From positions 1 through 56,899 of the forward strand of contig NZ_JALCCV010000011.1 in assembly GCF_022640935.1 (NCBI RefSeq): DNA of 56,899 nucleotides, given 5' to 3'. The notes below the pieces were generated by a model that did not search any database, was not told where the DNA came from, and saw nothing but the letters and a program-made list of their open reading frames with translations. This document shows positions 45,476-55,337 of the stretch, one piece after another (position 1 is the first letter of the stretch; each line of letters starts with the position of its first letter). The translations under genes were made by a program, and so were the position numbers. The stretch is from Bifidobacterium sp. GTDB lineage: Bacteria; Actinomycetota; Actinomycetes; Actinomycetales; Bifidobacteriaceae.

Positions 45476-46441
45476 TCATGAGAACGGTTCATTGAAAATC
45501 TCGGAAGGAATGTGCGCTCGGGCGACTGAAACGTATATGCCCGAATGCTGGTAATACGTCGGGTACATATTGCCCTCCCATGATTCCATGTAACGGATGG
45601 GATCGCGCACCTCTTTCGGACTGACACCAAGGCTGAATTCAGCGCCGCACGCCTTCTTGAAATGCATGCGTTGCACTGTTTGGGTGAAGGAACCGGTCCC
45701 AACAGCATTGCCGCTGATCTTCTCCTCCTCGCTGTATCCATAATCGGCAGCGATAGTCACTGATCCTTGCGCCAAGTCGATCGCAGTATGGGCGAGCATG
45801 AATCCAGCGACAGCAAGGAAATACAGGGCGCCCAGTCCGAAGCCGAAGTATGCTGCCAGATACAAGGTGTATGGACCGCACGGCGGATTATTCCTCCAGT
45901 GGTAATGCAGGCATACGCCCAATAGAATGCCTGCGACAGGCAATCCAAGCGAAAAGAACAAGGAGGTCGCGGCATTGGATTCCGGAACGAAATGCGTGAA
46001 AATCAATCCTGCGCCAGTGCCACCACAATCACTTGCGCGACATGGATCGTTATCTCACGCAGCGACAGAGACAGTTCGCGATGGGGCTCATCTGATCGCC
46101 AGTCACCGCCACGGGGCATCCTGGCTTGGATCTCCCTCAACTGCATAGGGAAGAGCATGATCAATAGAGTGCCTATCACCAGCCGGAACAATCCCTGATA
46201 CCGTGGGAGAACAGTCCTATCAGCCCCATTATGGGCCCTAAAACATACGGTAGACAGGAAAGATGATAATCATGACGACGCCAATCATGGTGAGTACCCA
46301 GCTTGCTCCAGTCACTGTTTTCCATAAATGTCGCAACGCCGACGTCCGGAAAGGAACAGGGCCAAGGTCAGAATGGGATATTGAATCTGATTCCGCCTGG
46401 GATTGAGCAGAATAGGACGGGAGATCTTCCCCTGGTCTCAT
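45476..46441 (-). pseudogene. Frameshifted multi-span membrane protein gene
   Basis: Three leftward open frames join end to end: 46238-46441 (67 codons, one membrane span near VLTMIGVVMIIIFP), 46003-46191 (two hydrophobic segments, only a TTG start) and 45476-46006 (176 codons, two long spans, TTG start overlapping the previous stop). At the first junction, dropping one base from the TTTT run before the TAG would put the frames together. The joined product would be about 320 residues with five spans and a soluble C-terminal part containing KACGAEF and RYMESWEGNMYPTYYQHSGIY. I do not recognise a family. It could be a true pseudogene, a sequencing error, or three small genes. Confidence 0.45.
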
Positions 46442-46568
46442 TATCCGAAACATATGGCGTCTCGGCATCATTTATGGCGAGCCCTCAGCTATAAAGCCAT
46501 ATCCATCAAATGGTGTATGAACATGATACGCCACTTGGCGACAGACGACGGCATGCGCATCGTAACGA

Positions 46569-46921
46569 ATGGATGTCCAAGACGGCGGCGGCAAGAAAAC
46601 CGACAGCCCAACGAATATCGGCATACAGGCGATATTGCCTGAATCTGTGAATACCGACGATCTGGCGCGCATCATGGTCGCCGTGATTTACGGCAGATAT
46701 GCGCTGTGCGATCAGCCTGGTGCAATCGCCGCGAAGCAGCCAGGCGGTCCGAAGTCCGTTTCGGCTACAGAGCTTTAACGTCAGCGGACGTTTGCAACAC
46801 GCTGCTGAAGTGCGACCGATGGCATACGGATCCCGATGCCACCCTCACTTCCACGTGGAACGACGTCGACAGATCGCAGTGGCGGGTACAGCTCAAAGAA
46901 CCCGGTGTTGGTGTGTTCTAA
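46569..46921 (+). pseudogene. Frameshifted remnant of an unknown gene
   Basis: Two rightward frames overlap around 46760-46780. The first reads ILPESVNTDDLARIMVAVIY and ends SVSATEL. The second continues ALTSADVCNTLLKCDRWHTD to PGVGVF. Both look protein-like, and a one-base change near 46775 would join them into about 115 residues. No ribosome site or family is recognised. It may be the rest of a decayed gene between the broken membrane gene and trxB. Confidence 0.25.
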
Positions 46922-46992
46922 CCGGCGGGTATATGGTCAAAGAAAGTGCAGTCTTGGGCGTAATGGTAATGCGGTCGGAAGAAAGTTCAGCC

Positions 46993-47934
46993 TTACGCAC
47001 CCAGTTCGTCCAGATACGCCTGCGCGTCAAGCGCGGCGCGGCAGCCGGTGCCAGCGGCGGAGATGGCCTGGCGGTAAACGCTGTCGACGCAGTCACCGGC
47101 GGCGAACACACCGGCGAGCGAGGTGCACGTGGATGCGCCTTCGGTCGTGATATAGCCATGTGCATCGAGATCCAACGCACCATCGAGGAAGCCAGTGGCG
47201 GGATTGTGCCCGATGGCTACGAAGACGCCACTGGCCGGCAGCGTCGTGGTTTCGCCGGTTGTGACGTTCTTCACCGTTACCGATTCGGCCTCTTTGTCAT
47301 TGCCGTTGACTTGCTCGACGACGGAGTCAAGCACGAAGGAGAGCTTGTCATTGGCTTTGCCGCGGTCGACCATGATTTTGGAGGCGCGGAACTCGCTGCG
47401 GCGGTGGATCAGCGTGACCGAAGAGCCGAAGCGGGTGAGGAAATCAGCGTCTTGAAAGGCGCTGTCACCGCCACCGACCACGACGATGGGCTTATCGCGG
47501 AAGAAGAAGCCGTCGCAGGTAGCGCAATAGGAGACGCCTCGGCCCGAATACTCCGCCTCACCGGGCACGCCCAACTTCCTGTAATCAGAGCCGGTCGTAA
47601 TGACTACCGCGCGGGTCCGATAGGTGTCGCCGCCGTCGCAGGTGATGCTTTTCGCGTCCCCCTTCAGATCAACCGACACGACATCGTCCCAAAGAATTTC
47701 CGCGCCGAATTTTTCAGCCTGATGCTGCATCGCATCCATAAGGTCCGGCCCCAGAATGCCATCAGGGAAGCCGGGGTAGTTCTCCACTTCGGTCGTGTTC
47801 ACCAGCTGGCCGCCAGGGGTGACCGCTCCGGCAATCACCAGTGGCTTATAGCCGGCGCGGGCGAGGTAAATCGCCGCCGTATAGCCGGCAGGGCCGGAGC
47901 CGATAATCACTGCATCGCGTATGTTTTCAGTCAT
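46993..47934 (-). CDS. trxB: Thioredoxin reductase
   Basis: A FAD enzyme that reduces thioredoxin with NADPH. FAD is bound by GSGPAGYTAAIY, the redox pair is in CATCDGFFF, NADPH is bound at VVVGGGDSAFQDA followed by HRRSEFRAS (the basic residues for the phosphate), and the C-terminal FAD motif is GVFAAGDCVD. Start ATG 47934 gives 313 aa, normal for the low-molecular-weight type. The gene is read leftward, after the Ddl-type gene by 56 bp. No thioredoxin gene lies next to it. Confidence 0.96.
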   Translation of the reverse strand: MTENIRDAVIIGSGPAGYTAAIYLARAGYKPLVIAGAVTPGGQLVNTTEVENYPGFPDGILGPDLMDAMQHQAEKFGAEILWDDVVSVDLKGDAKSITCDGGDTYRTRAVVITTGSDYRKLGVPGEAEYSGRGVSYCATCDGFFFRDKPIVVVGGGDSAFQDADFLTRFGSSVTLIHRRSEFRASKIMVDRGKANDKLSFVLDSVVEQVNGNDKEAESVTVKNVTTGETTTLPASGVFVAIGHNPATGFLDGALDLDAHGYITTEGASTCTSLAGVFAAGDCVDSVYRQAISAAGTGCRAALDAQAYLDELGA

Positions 47935-47990
47935 GGGCACCACGCTACCATCACCGGTGCAGCGGCTGAGCCTTGGGCGCAATGGGTCGC

Positions 47991-49190
47991 TCAGTTATGC
48001 GGTTGGACACGATCTTGGCGCAGCACTGATTCCACAAGCTGCGAATACAATTCGGCCAGATCATATCCGGCGGCGACAGCGGCCTGTGGCAGCAGCGAAG
48101 TATCAGTCATGCCGGGGGCGACATTCGATTCGAGGAACCTCGGGACACCATTGGCGTCGACGATGAAGTCGGTGCGCGAGATGTCGCGTAGGCTCAAGGT
48201 CCTGTGCGCCGCCAGCGCCGCATCTTGCGTAGCCTTGAGCACGGCGGCGGGGAGCCGGGCGGGAACGTAGAAGTCGGTAGGACCGGGAGTGTAGCGGGCA
48301 TCGTAATCATACGTGCCGTTCGGCGTCACAATCTCCAGCGGCGGCAGCACCAGCGGCTCGCCATCGATTTCCAGCACCGAAACCGATACTTCCGTGCCAA
48401 TGACCGCCCGCTCGACCAGAGCGACCTGCCCGTAGGCGAAGCAGCTGACCATGGCCTGCGGCAGTTGCTTCGCATCGGTCACGAGCGTGCAACCGAGCGC
48501 CGATCCTCCCATCGTCGGCTTAATGAAGAGCGGCAGTCCCAGCGAATCGACAAGCAGCTCCATGATCTTACCTGCCCCGAGCTCGCGGAACATCGATTCG
48601 GGCAACGTGACCGAATGCGAAGTGCTCAGGCCGGCGAGCTTGCGCACGACGTTCTTCGCGATGGGCTTGCTCCACGCCGTGCGCGAAGCCTTGGCGCGCG
48701 AGCCGATATATGGCAGCGCTTCCATCTCGAGGATGTCGCGGATCGAACCGTCCTCGCCGTTCGCCCCGTGCAGCAGCGGCCAGACGATGTCGGGTCGGGT
48801 AGCCGGGTCCGAAAGATATTGCAACAGTTCGCTGTCCATATCATGGAAGCTGACCTGCCAGCCGGCGTCGTCAAGGAAGCCGCCGACACGATGGCCCGAG
48901 CTCAGGGATACGTCGCGTTCATGGCTCAGACCGCCGCAGATGATCAGCACCTTGGTTTCGCCGCGTGGCCGCACCTTTGATGCGGCCACGTCTCTCTGGG
49001 TGGCCTTCTTTAGGGCAGCCGATCTGCGCCCAGATCCAGCTGCCGGGCGTTCGGTCTGTTCGCCGTCAGCGGCCTTGCTGTCCGCGAACAGTATGTCTGC
49101 ATCTTTTCCCGCAGTGTTCTTCCCTGCTGTACTCCTCTGCCCCGATTGCGTTGCCGCGTCGGCGGAAGGATCATCCTGAATCGTTGCCAT
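47991..49190 (-). CDS. D-alanine-D-alanine ligase family protein
   Basis: An ATP-grasp ligase of the Ddl family, which joins two D-alanines for peptidoglycan. Seen: GGLSHERDVSLSSG at the first substrate loop, LLHGANGEDGSIRDILE, the ATP loop KPTMGGSALGCT, and the metal-binding end RTDFIVDANGVPRFLESNVAPGMTDTS. The N-terminal 77 residues are a polar Ala/Gly/Lys-rich extension not found in standard Ddl. The canonical LEVNT-PGMT is here LESNVAPGMT, so the metal Asn is kept. Whether it makes D-Ala-D-Ala or another dipeptide cannot be told. Start ATG 49190 has AGAAAGG upstream; 399 aa. Confidence 0.85.
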   Translation of the reverse strand: MATIQDDPSADAATQSGQRSTAGKNTAGKDADILFADSKAADGEQTERPAAGSGRRSAALKKATQRDVAASKVRPRGETKVLIICGGLSHERDVSLSSGHRVGGFLDDAGWQVSFHDMDSELLQYLSDPATRPDIVWPLLHGANGEDGSIRDILEMEALPYIGSRAKASRTAWSKPIAKNVVRKLAGLSTSHSVTLPESMFRELGAGKIMELLVDSLGLPLFIKPTMGGSALGCTLVTDAKQLPQAMVSCFAYGQVALVERAVIGTEVSVSVLEIDGEPLVLPPLEIVTPNGTYDYDARYTPGPTDFYVPARLPAAVLKATQDAALAAHRTLSLRDISRTDFIVDANGVPRFLESNVAPGMTDTSLLPQAAVAAGYDLAELYSQLVESVLRQDRVQPHN

Positions 49191-49304
49191 GGCGTTCGCC
49201 TTTCTTGGAAACTCTATTGCTATGCCTTATTTCTGTGCGTTATGCCTACGACGATACTGTGCGTTGGTTGCGTGGGAATCACGTCGTACAGAAGTCCTCC
49301 GGCC

Positions 49305-50624
49305 TTATGGGATCTGCGGACCGGGGTGCTCTGAATCGCGCGGATCCGGATCAGGCACGCCACTGGTGCCAAAGAGTTCGGTCGTCTCCCGTTCGGCGTC
49401 GATGACCCCGGCCAGGCGGCGGATACCCTCGTGGATGCGATCTGGCGTGGGATAGCAGAAGGACAGGCGCATATGGTCGCGGCCTTCGCCATTCATGTAG
49501 AAACCGGTTCCAGCCACATAGGCGACTTTGGCGGTGACGGCACGCGGCAGCATCGCGCGCGAATCGAGCCCTTCGGGGATCTTGAGCCAGATGTAGAAAC
49601 CGCCCTTGGGCTTGTGCCACGAACAGTATGGCAGGTATTCGCGCAGCGCCGCATCCATCGTGTCGCAGCGCTTCTTGTACATGCCGCGATAATCGTTGAT
49701 CTGTTTTTTCCAGTCGAAATTGTCCAGATACGTGGTGATCGTGAACTGGCTCATATTCGGCGGGCACAGGATCGAGGCCTCGTTGGCCAGGACGAGCTTC
49801 TGCCGGATGCCCAGTGGAGCGACCATCCACGCGATACGCATGCCTGGGGCGATGATCTTGGAGAAGCTGGAGAGATACACGACGTTCTGATCGTCCATCG
49901 AGCGCAGGGCCGGGTAGGTCTGCCCGTCAAAGCCGAGCAGGCCGTAAGGATTGTCTTCGACAATGAGTACATGGTATTTGCGCGCGATCTCGAGGATGCG
50001 CGGGCGGCGTTCGACGCTCAACGTCACGCCGGCCGGATTATGGAAATTCGGCACAGTGTAGAGGAACTTGACCTTTTTGCCCTGCTTGCGCTGCTCGACG
50101 ATGGTCTCTTCAAAAGACTCGGGGATCAGCCCGTTCTCATCGAGCATGACATTGACAACCTCGACCTGGAAGGATTGGAACACACCGAGCGCGCCGACAT
50201 AATTCGGCGCCTCGGAGAGCACGACATCGCCCGGATCACACATGATGCGGGTGATGAGGTCGAGGGCGTTCTGCGAGCCGTTGGTGATGACCACGTCATC
50301 AGGGTGCGCATCGGTGATGCCCTCAAGCTCCATGATTTGCAGCACGTCCTCGCGCAGGTGCGGATCGCCCTGTGCCGAGCCGTATTGCCAAGCCACATCG
50401 CCCCGTTCGACCATCATTTTGGCGATAAGCTCGGAGAGCTCTTTGAACGGCATGTATTCGAGATAGGGCATGCCGCCGGCGAGCGAGACGACTTCAGGCC
50501 TGGAAGCCACGGCGAACAACGCTCGGATCTCGGAGGCTCGCATAGCCTCCGCACGGGCGGCATACGAGCCATACCAAGGGTCGTTCCTGATGACCTTCGA
50601 AGATGGAGTGTCGGTTTCGGACAT
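49305..50624 (-). CDS. PLP-dependent aminotransferase, class I/II
   Basis: A fold-type I aminotransferase resembling the LysN/2-aminoadipate and MocR-catalytic group. Motifs in order: VSLAGGMPYLEYMP near residue 45, ITNGSQNALDLITR, NFHNPAGVTLS (Asn-Pro-Ala-Gly pocket), VEDNPYGLLGF (Asp for the pyridine N) and SSFSKIIAPGMRIAW with the PLP Lys. No DNA-binding domain is fused. The substrate is unknown; family members act on 2-aminoadipate, aromatic or branched amino acids. Start ATG 50624 has AAAGG upstream; 439 aa. The C-terminus is Pro/Asp-rich. The gene lies between the ligase and murJ, same direction. Confidence 0.87.
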   Translation of the reverse strand: MSETDTPSSKVIRNDPWYGSYAARAEAMRASEIRALFAVASRPEVVSLAGGMPYLEYMPFKELSELIAKMMVERGDVAWQYGSAQGDPHLREDVLQIMELEGITDAHPDDVVITNGSQNALDLITRIMCDPGDVVLSEAPNYVGALGVFQSFQVEVVNVMLDENGLIPESFEETIVEQRKQGKKVKFLYTVPNFHNPAGVTLSVERRPRILEIARKYHVLIVEDNPYGLLGFDGQTYPALRSMDDQNVVYLSSFSKIIAPGMRIAWMVAPLGIRQKLVLANEASILCPPNMSQFTITTYLDNFDWKKQINDYRGMYKKRCDTMDAALREYLPYCSWHKPKGGFYIWLKIPEGLDSRAMLPRAVTAKVAYVAGTGFYMNGEGRDHMRLSFCYPTPDRIHEGIRRLAGVIDAERETTELFGTSGVPDPDPRDSEHPGPQIP

Positions 50625-50888
50625 GCTATGGCCTTTCTTCACAATGCATTTTCGATGCACGCATGGCGCGTTCAGCCCGTGCCAGCCCTTGCGCCGCGCC
50701 GCGGACGACCTTGGCGAGAGCTCGGCTTTGAAGCGTAAACGTATAGGAAAACTCTAGTCTACCGAGCCGAACAGGCGCGAACGACGTCCAAAATGTCACG
50801 AGCCTGACACGTGGACCGCCTGAATGCGCAGGCCATGCGCGGATGTTGCCACGTGTTCCCTCGGATCTTTTCCACGCCGTTTGAATGC

Positions 50889-53800
50889 TCAGTAGATCTG
50901 CACACTGGTGACGTAGAGCTGGCGGTTTGGCAGGCTGTCGCGGGGGACCCACATGAGGAAGTCCTGCGAAGTGACGGGCTTAGTGAACGTCACCTCCGTG
51001 GTGAGGCTGGAATCGAAAGTGAATTCGGCGACCTGCTCCCCCTGCTTGGGATCGTTCGTGGTGTTGGCGAACAGATAGCCCTGGCCGCCGGAGGAGCGAA
51101 TCGTGATGACGAAACGGGAGGCTTTCTCCGGCTGACTCAGATGCATGTAATAGGCGTATCCGAGCTGGCCGCCCGGGTTGACAACCCAGCTGCGCCGATC
51201 GATATGATACGGGGTCGTGTTCAGCGGTACCTTAGGTGCCGGCACCTGCTTCACGTTTTTGTCCGCAGTGAGGATGCGTGGTTTTTTCGTGGCCTTCTTG
51301 ATAATATCGCCTGATGCGCTCTGCTGTGGTGTTGAGGACTCGGAGGCGCCCGCGCTTGGCGAGCCTGCGTTATCGTCCGAGGCGCTCGCACCGGTGCTCG
51401 GGCCAAAGGGCACGTCGTTGAGATTTGCGCTGGGCCATGGGTTTGATCCGCTCTGACTGACCCCGTTGGAGCTTTGGCCGGACAATCCGCGCAGGGCGAG
51501 GAACAGCGCCGCGACCACGACGAGGGTCACTACGACCAATGAGACGATTTTCGTCGTGAAGCCGCCGAAAAGCGGAGTATCGGCAATATCGTCATCAGCG
51601 AGATCATCGTTGGGCGCATCACCGCCAGCGAGGCCGTCCTGGGGCGCTTCGGGAGCGGTTGCAACGGTGGCGGGTCTTGCAGCGCTTGCCGTTGGCGTGA
51701 AGCTCGGCGGCAATGTTGCGACATTGTTCGCGTTATTGTCGCTCGGCGTGGTATGTCTGACGCTCTGTTCGACGCCTGCAGCGTCAATCTTGGCTGCGCC
51801 TTGTCCTCGCGGGTTGCCTTGTGCATTGTCGTATGCCTTGCCCTGTGCGCCGCCTGCCCCCGTGTTGTCATCGCGTTCGGCTCGCTGCGCCGCGTCCCGC
51901 TGTTCCCGCTCCTGCATGAGCGCTCGCCGAGACTCGGCTCCAGGCTCTACGGGATCGCCGTTTTCGTCGATGACCGGAATGCGGCCTGTCGCCGCAAAAG
52001 GTTGGGTTGACGGGTCGTTCATGCCCTCTGCGGCGTTCATGAATTGTGGGGAGGAGAAGTCGAATTGCATGGTCGGGTTCGTCGTGGTGCCGCCTGTCGC
52101 TCCCCCCGTAGTGAAATCGAAATTCGGGAAGAGCGTGCCGCTGTCTTCGGTGTCCCCGGGAGCGATGATCTCAGCCATTTCTGCTGCGGCGATATCGCGG
52201 AAAGCGGGGATATCGCCGTCCTGACTGTTCTGCTGTGCCACGGCGTCGTGATCAGTGCTGGTCAACGCTGATTTGCCGCGGTTCCAGAACGATTTGAGTG
52301 CTCCGACGCCCGCACCCCAAACGCCCGGCGTAGTGACAGCGGCAGATTCGACGGCATCATTGCCGGCAGCGGCATTGTCGAAAGCCTCATCGGAATCACC
52401 GTCGGCAGGTATGCCCACAACGATGCCGGCACTCTTGTCAACCGCAGCGGCCGCTCCGATAGGGACGCCAATGGTGGTGTTCGGAGCCGCCGCAGGCAGC
52501 TTTTCGCTGGTGAATACGGTGCCAGGTATGTCGAGCAGTCGGTCATTCGTCGTGTTGCGAAGCATGGCAGTGCTAATGGAGACTGGTCCGTTCATTCCGG
52601 GTTTAGTCATATCCAGCGCGGACAGCTGCGACATGGGTTTCCACTCGCCGAGCAGCGCGATCAACTCATCCAGCGCCAGCATGGCGATGCTCGCGTTTCC
52701 GGATTCGTCCCGGAGGCCCAAGCCGCGTTTGCAGATAAGTCGGAATTCATCGGGAGTGTCGTTCGGCAGTTTTTTCAGATCATATGCGCCGCCAATTTCG
52801 GCCGACGGCGTGTCTGTGAGCAGCGCGTACAGCACGGCGGCGAGCTGCCAGATCGCGAGCTGCTCGCTGTGGAGAGCTTGTGGAGGGCGTGAGACGTCAT
52901 CCAATATCGGGCCCAACGGAACGTCGGCGAATTGCACGCCATGCGCAGTAACACGAATTGTGTCCGTATTGAGCGCCAGCCGTTCGAGCCCGCCGTCAAG
53001 CAATTGCCGCGCGAGTTGCGCCGACAGGGCCAGAATGGAACGCATTGCGGAAAAATTCATTATGCGGTCCGCGCGGCCTTGGCAGTACTCGCTCAGCGCG
53101 GAGCCGGCATCCAGTTGCGTGACGACGATTGCGATGCCGTCGCGATGCTGCAATTGCAGCACGGGGGTGACATGCGCGTTGCGTGACAACGCCAGCGAGG
53201 AGGCGATTGCGTTGATCTGCGGCACCACATCGGCATCGTTGACCAGGAAAAGCTGGCAGTACCGGGCCAGCACCCGGTCATTGGCCTTCCATGCCTGCAG
53301 CCCGGGCTGTGCACGCAACAGCGACACCAACGTATAGCGGTTGATGACAACGTCTCCCAGTTCAGGCTCCATGGTTCCTTCGACTCCCCGGTGCGATGGC
53401 GGCGCAAAGCTCTGCGGCGCTGTAGATATTCTACCGGTGGGGCTGGCCGAATTCCGGGGTGATTCCGCACGTCGATCAGGTCTGATCAACGCATGTGTCG
53501 CAGGGTCGAACATCGGCGGCAGGGAGGTCGCCTCGATGTCTTGTGGCACGATGCTGTCTTGGGGTATAACGCTATGAGTTGCAATGTCGCCGGTTGCAAT
53601 ATTACGGGCCGGGGCATTGCGAAGCGTCGCTCCACGGGCTCCCGTGGAGGCTGAGACAGCGCCGCCTTGGTGGCCGGCGCGCCGGCGCAGGAGGCGGCGC
53701 GACAGGGAGCCTGCGATCAGGATGAATTCCTGTGTGCGCAGCAGCCAGAGCACCCCGGCATACAGCACGGTTACGATCACGCCGAGGATGAGGCACACGG

Positions 53801-55337
53801 CGACTGCTTGGAACCAGTTCATTGTGCCGCCCTTGGAATCCATGTGCGCACCCACCAGCGTATACGCCGGCTGACGCAGCCACAGCCCGCCGACGACCGC
53901 TGCGCCCATGGCGATCAGCGCTTTCGTATACGTGGCCACGATGCGTTTGCCATCCACACGGCCGTTGAAGCGCCTATGGATCATCACGGCAAGAATCGGG
54001 AAGGCCAGCAGATAACCGATCGAGATCGACGCGCCCAGCAACGTCGCCCAGTGGACGGGTGACAGCAGCAGCACGCCAATCAGTATCACGATGAGCTGGA
54101 AGCCGGTTTGCAACACGATGAACAGGAAGGGGTGCCGGCCGTCTTCGAAAGCGTAGAAGGTGCGCTGGATGATCAGGTAGGCGCTCGCCAAAGGCAGGCT
54201 GACCGCCAGCGCCACCATCGGCCCGGCGATCAGCAGAGCCTCGTGCACGCTCACTGAAGGCAGCAACGCCAGCGTGATCGGGGTGGGCATCACGAGAAAC
54301 GCGACTGTGAAGAAGCACATGAGCAGGCCGACATTACGCAGCGCCTGGCTCAGATCCTTGCGTGCGCCGTCAAGATCGTGGGAGGCGATGGCCTGCGCGA
54401 TTTTGGGGAATACAGCCGTAGCCACCGACACGGCGATCAATGCGTATGGCAGCAGATAAATCGTATAGGCGTTCTGATAGCTTGCGTTGCCGGCGACCTG
54501 ATACTGGCTCAGGCCGAAGAGCGCCGCCGCCCGGTCCGGCGCGCTGGTGGTCACATTCGTGTCGACGATATTGGCGAGCTGACCGACGACTACGATGCCG
54601 ATGCTCCATGCGGCGACCGGGCCCATCGCACGCAGCCCGATGCCTTTGATGCCCCAGCTGAGGCGATATCGGATCCCGATCTTGCGCAGCGGGAAGAACA
54701 GCACGAGCGCCTGAAAGGCTACTCCCAGCGTCCATGCGCCCGCCGTGAGCGTGATCTTATCCGGGGTCCAAAAGCCTATCGGGCGTCGGTTGGCCCGGCC
54801 GAATAGGACGATGAACGCGATGAAACCGGCGCTGCTGATGATATTCGCGCCCACCGAGCTCCAGGCGTACATGCCGAAATGGTCTTTGGCGGCGAGTATC
54901 TGCCCGATCACCGTGTACAGGCCGTAGAAGAAGATCTGCGGCATGCACCACAGCGTAAAGGCGTTGGTGAGCGCCAGCATGTCGCCGTCGCCGCGCACGT
55001 ACAGCCGCGTGAGCAACGGGGTGCCGAGCGTCATGAGCAGCGTGATGCCCAGCAGGAGCGCGATAACGAAGGTGATGAGCTTGTTGAGCCGGTCCTCCGC
55101 GTCCTTGCGCTGCAATGTGCGCACGATCTGCGGCACGAGCACCGCGTTGAAGATGCCGCCGGAGACCAGCGTGAACACCTCCTGCGGAATCATCGAGCCA
55201 GCCTGGTAGGCGTTTGCCGCGATGCCGGTCGTGCCGACCGCGGAGGCGAGCAGGATCGTGCGGATCTGGCCGGTAATGCGGGAGGCTGCCGTGCCAGAGG
55301 CCATGATCAGGGAGTTGCGTCCTACGGTGGAGGTCAT
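50889..55337 (-). CDS. murJ: Lipid II flippase MurJ fused to pseudokinase and extracellular domain
   Basis: MurJ moves the peptidoglycan precursor lipid II across the membrane. The N-terminal half (about 1-540) is a 14-span MviN/MurJ domain that starts MTSTVGRNSLIMASGTAASRI. A cytoplasmic kinase-like domain follows (about 666-910, VINRYTLVSLLRAQPGLQAW) without a recognisable catalytic HRD or DFG, so it is a pseudokinase. A Pro/Asn/Ala-rich linker leads to a single span (about 1259-1280) and a C-terminal extracellular beta domain (about 1382-1482). This matches the mycobacterial MviN protein, whose phosphorylated pseudokinase binds FhaA. Length is 1482 aa. The start overlaps the DUF6049 stop by ATGA. 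Confidence 0.93.
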   Translation of the reverse strand: MTSTVGRNSLIMASGTAASRITGQIRTILLASAVGTTGIAANAYQAGSMIPQEVFTLVSGGIFNAVLVPQIVRTLQRKDAEDRLNKLITFVIALLLGITLLMTLGTPLLTRLYVRGDGDMLALTNAFTLWCMPQIFFYGLYTVIGQILAAKDHFGMYAWSSVGANIISSAGFIAFIVLFGRANRRPIGFWTPDKITLTAGAWTLGVAFQALVLFFPLRKIGIRYRLSWGIKGIGLRAMGPVAAWSIGIVVVGQLANIVDTNVTTSAPDRAAALFGLSQYQVAGNASYQNAYTIYLLPYALIAVSVATAVFPKIAQAIASHDLDGARKDLSQALRNVGLLMCFFTVAFLVMPTPITLALLPSVSVHEALLIAGPMVALAVSLPLASAYLIIQRTFYAFEDGRHPFLFIVLQTGFQLIVILIGVLLLSPVHWATLLGASISIGYLLAFPILAVMIHRRFNGRVDGKRIVATYTKALIAMGAAVVGGLWLRQPAYTLVGAHMDSKGGTMNWFQAVAVCLILGVIVTVLYAGVLWLLRTQEFILIAGSLSRRLLRRRAGHQGGAVSASTGARGATLRNAPARNIATGDIATHSVIPQDSIVPQDIEATSLPPMFDPATHALIRPDRRAESPRNSASPTGRISTAPQSFAPPSHRGVEGTMEPELGDVVINRYTLVSLLRAQPGLQAWKANDRVLARYCQLFLVNDADVVPQINAIASSLALSRNAHVTPVLQLQHRDGIAIVVTQLDAGSALSEYCQGRADRIMNFSAMRSILALSAQLARQLLDGGLERLALNTDTIRVTAHGVQFADVPLGPILDDVSRPPQALHSEQLAIWQLAAVLYALLTDTPSAEIGGAYDLKKLPNDTPDEFRLICKRGLGLRDESGNASIAMLALDELIALLGEWKPMSQLSALDMTKPGMNGPVSISTAMLRNTTNDRLLDIPGTVFTSEKLPAAAPNTTIGVPIGAAAAVDKSAGIVVGIPADGDSDEAFDNAAAGNDAVESAAVTTPGVWGAGVGALKSFWNRGKSALTSTDHDAVAQQNSQDGDIPAFRDIAAAEMAEIIAPGDTEDSGTLFPNFDFTTGGATGGTTTNPTMQFDFSSPQFMNAAEGMNDPSTQPFAATGRIPVIDENGDPVEPGAESRRALMQEREQRDAAQRAERDDNTGAGGAQGKAYDNAQGNPRGQGAAKIDAAGVEQSVRHTTPSDNNANNVATLPPSFTPTASAARPATVATAPEAPQDGLAGGDAPNDDLADDDIADTPLFGGFTTKIVSLVVVTLVVVAALFLALRGLSGQSSNGVSQSGSNPWPSANLNDVPFGPSTGASASDDNAGSPSAGASESSTPQQSASGDIIKKATKKPRILTADKNVKQVPAPKVPLNTTPYHIDRRSWVVNPGGQLGYAYYMHLSQPEKASRFVITIRSSGGQGYLFANTTNDPKQGEQVAEFTFDSSLTTEVTFTKPVTSQDFLMWVPRDSLPNRQLYVTSVQIY

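Noticed and set aside
46699..48270. 523-codon plus-strand frame opposite trxB
   Set aside because: It overlaps trxB and the end of the Ddl gene antisense and has no family resemblance; trxB is certain.
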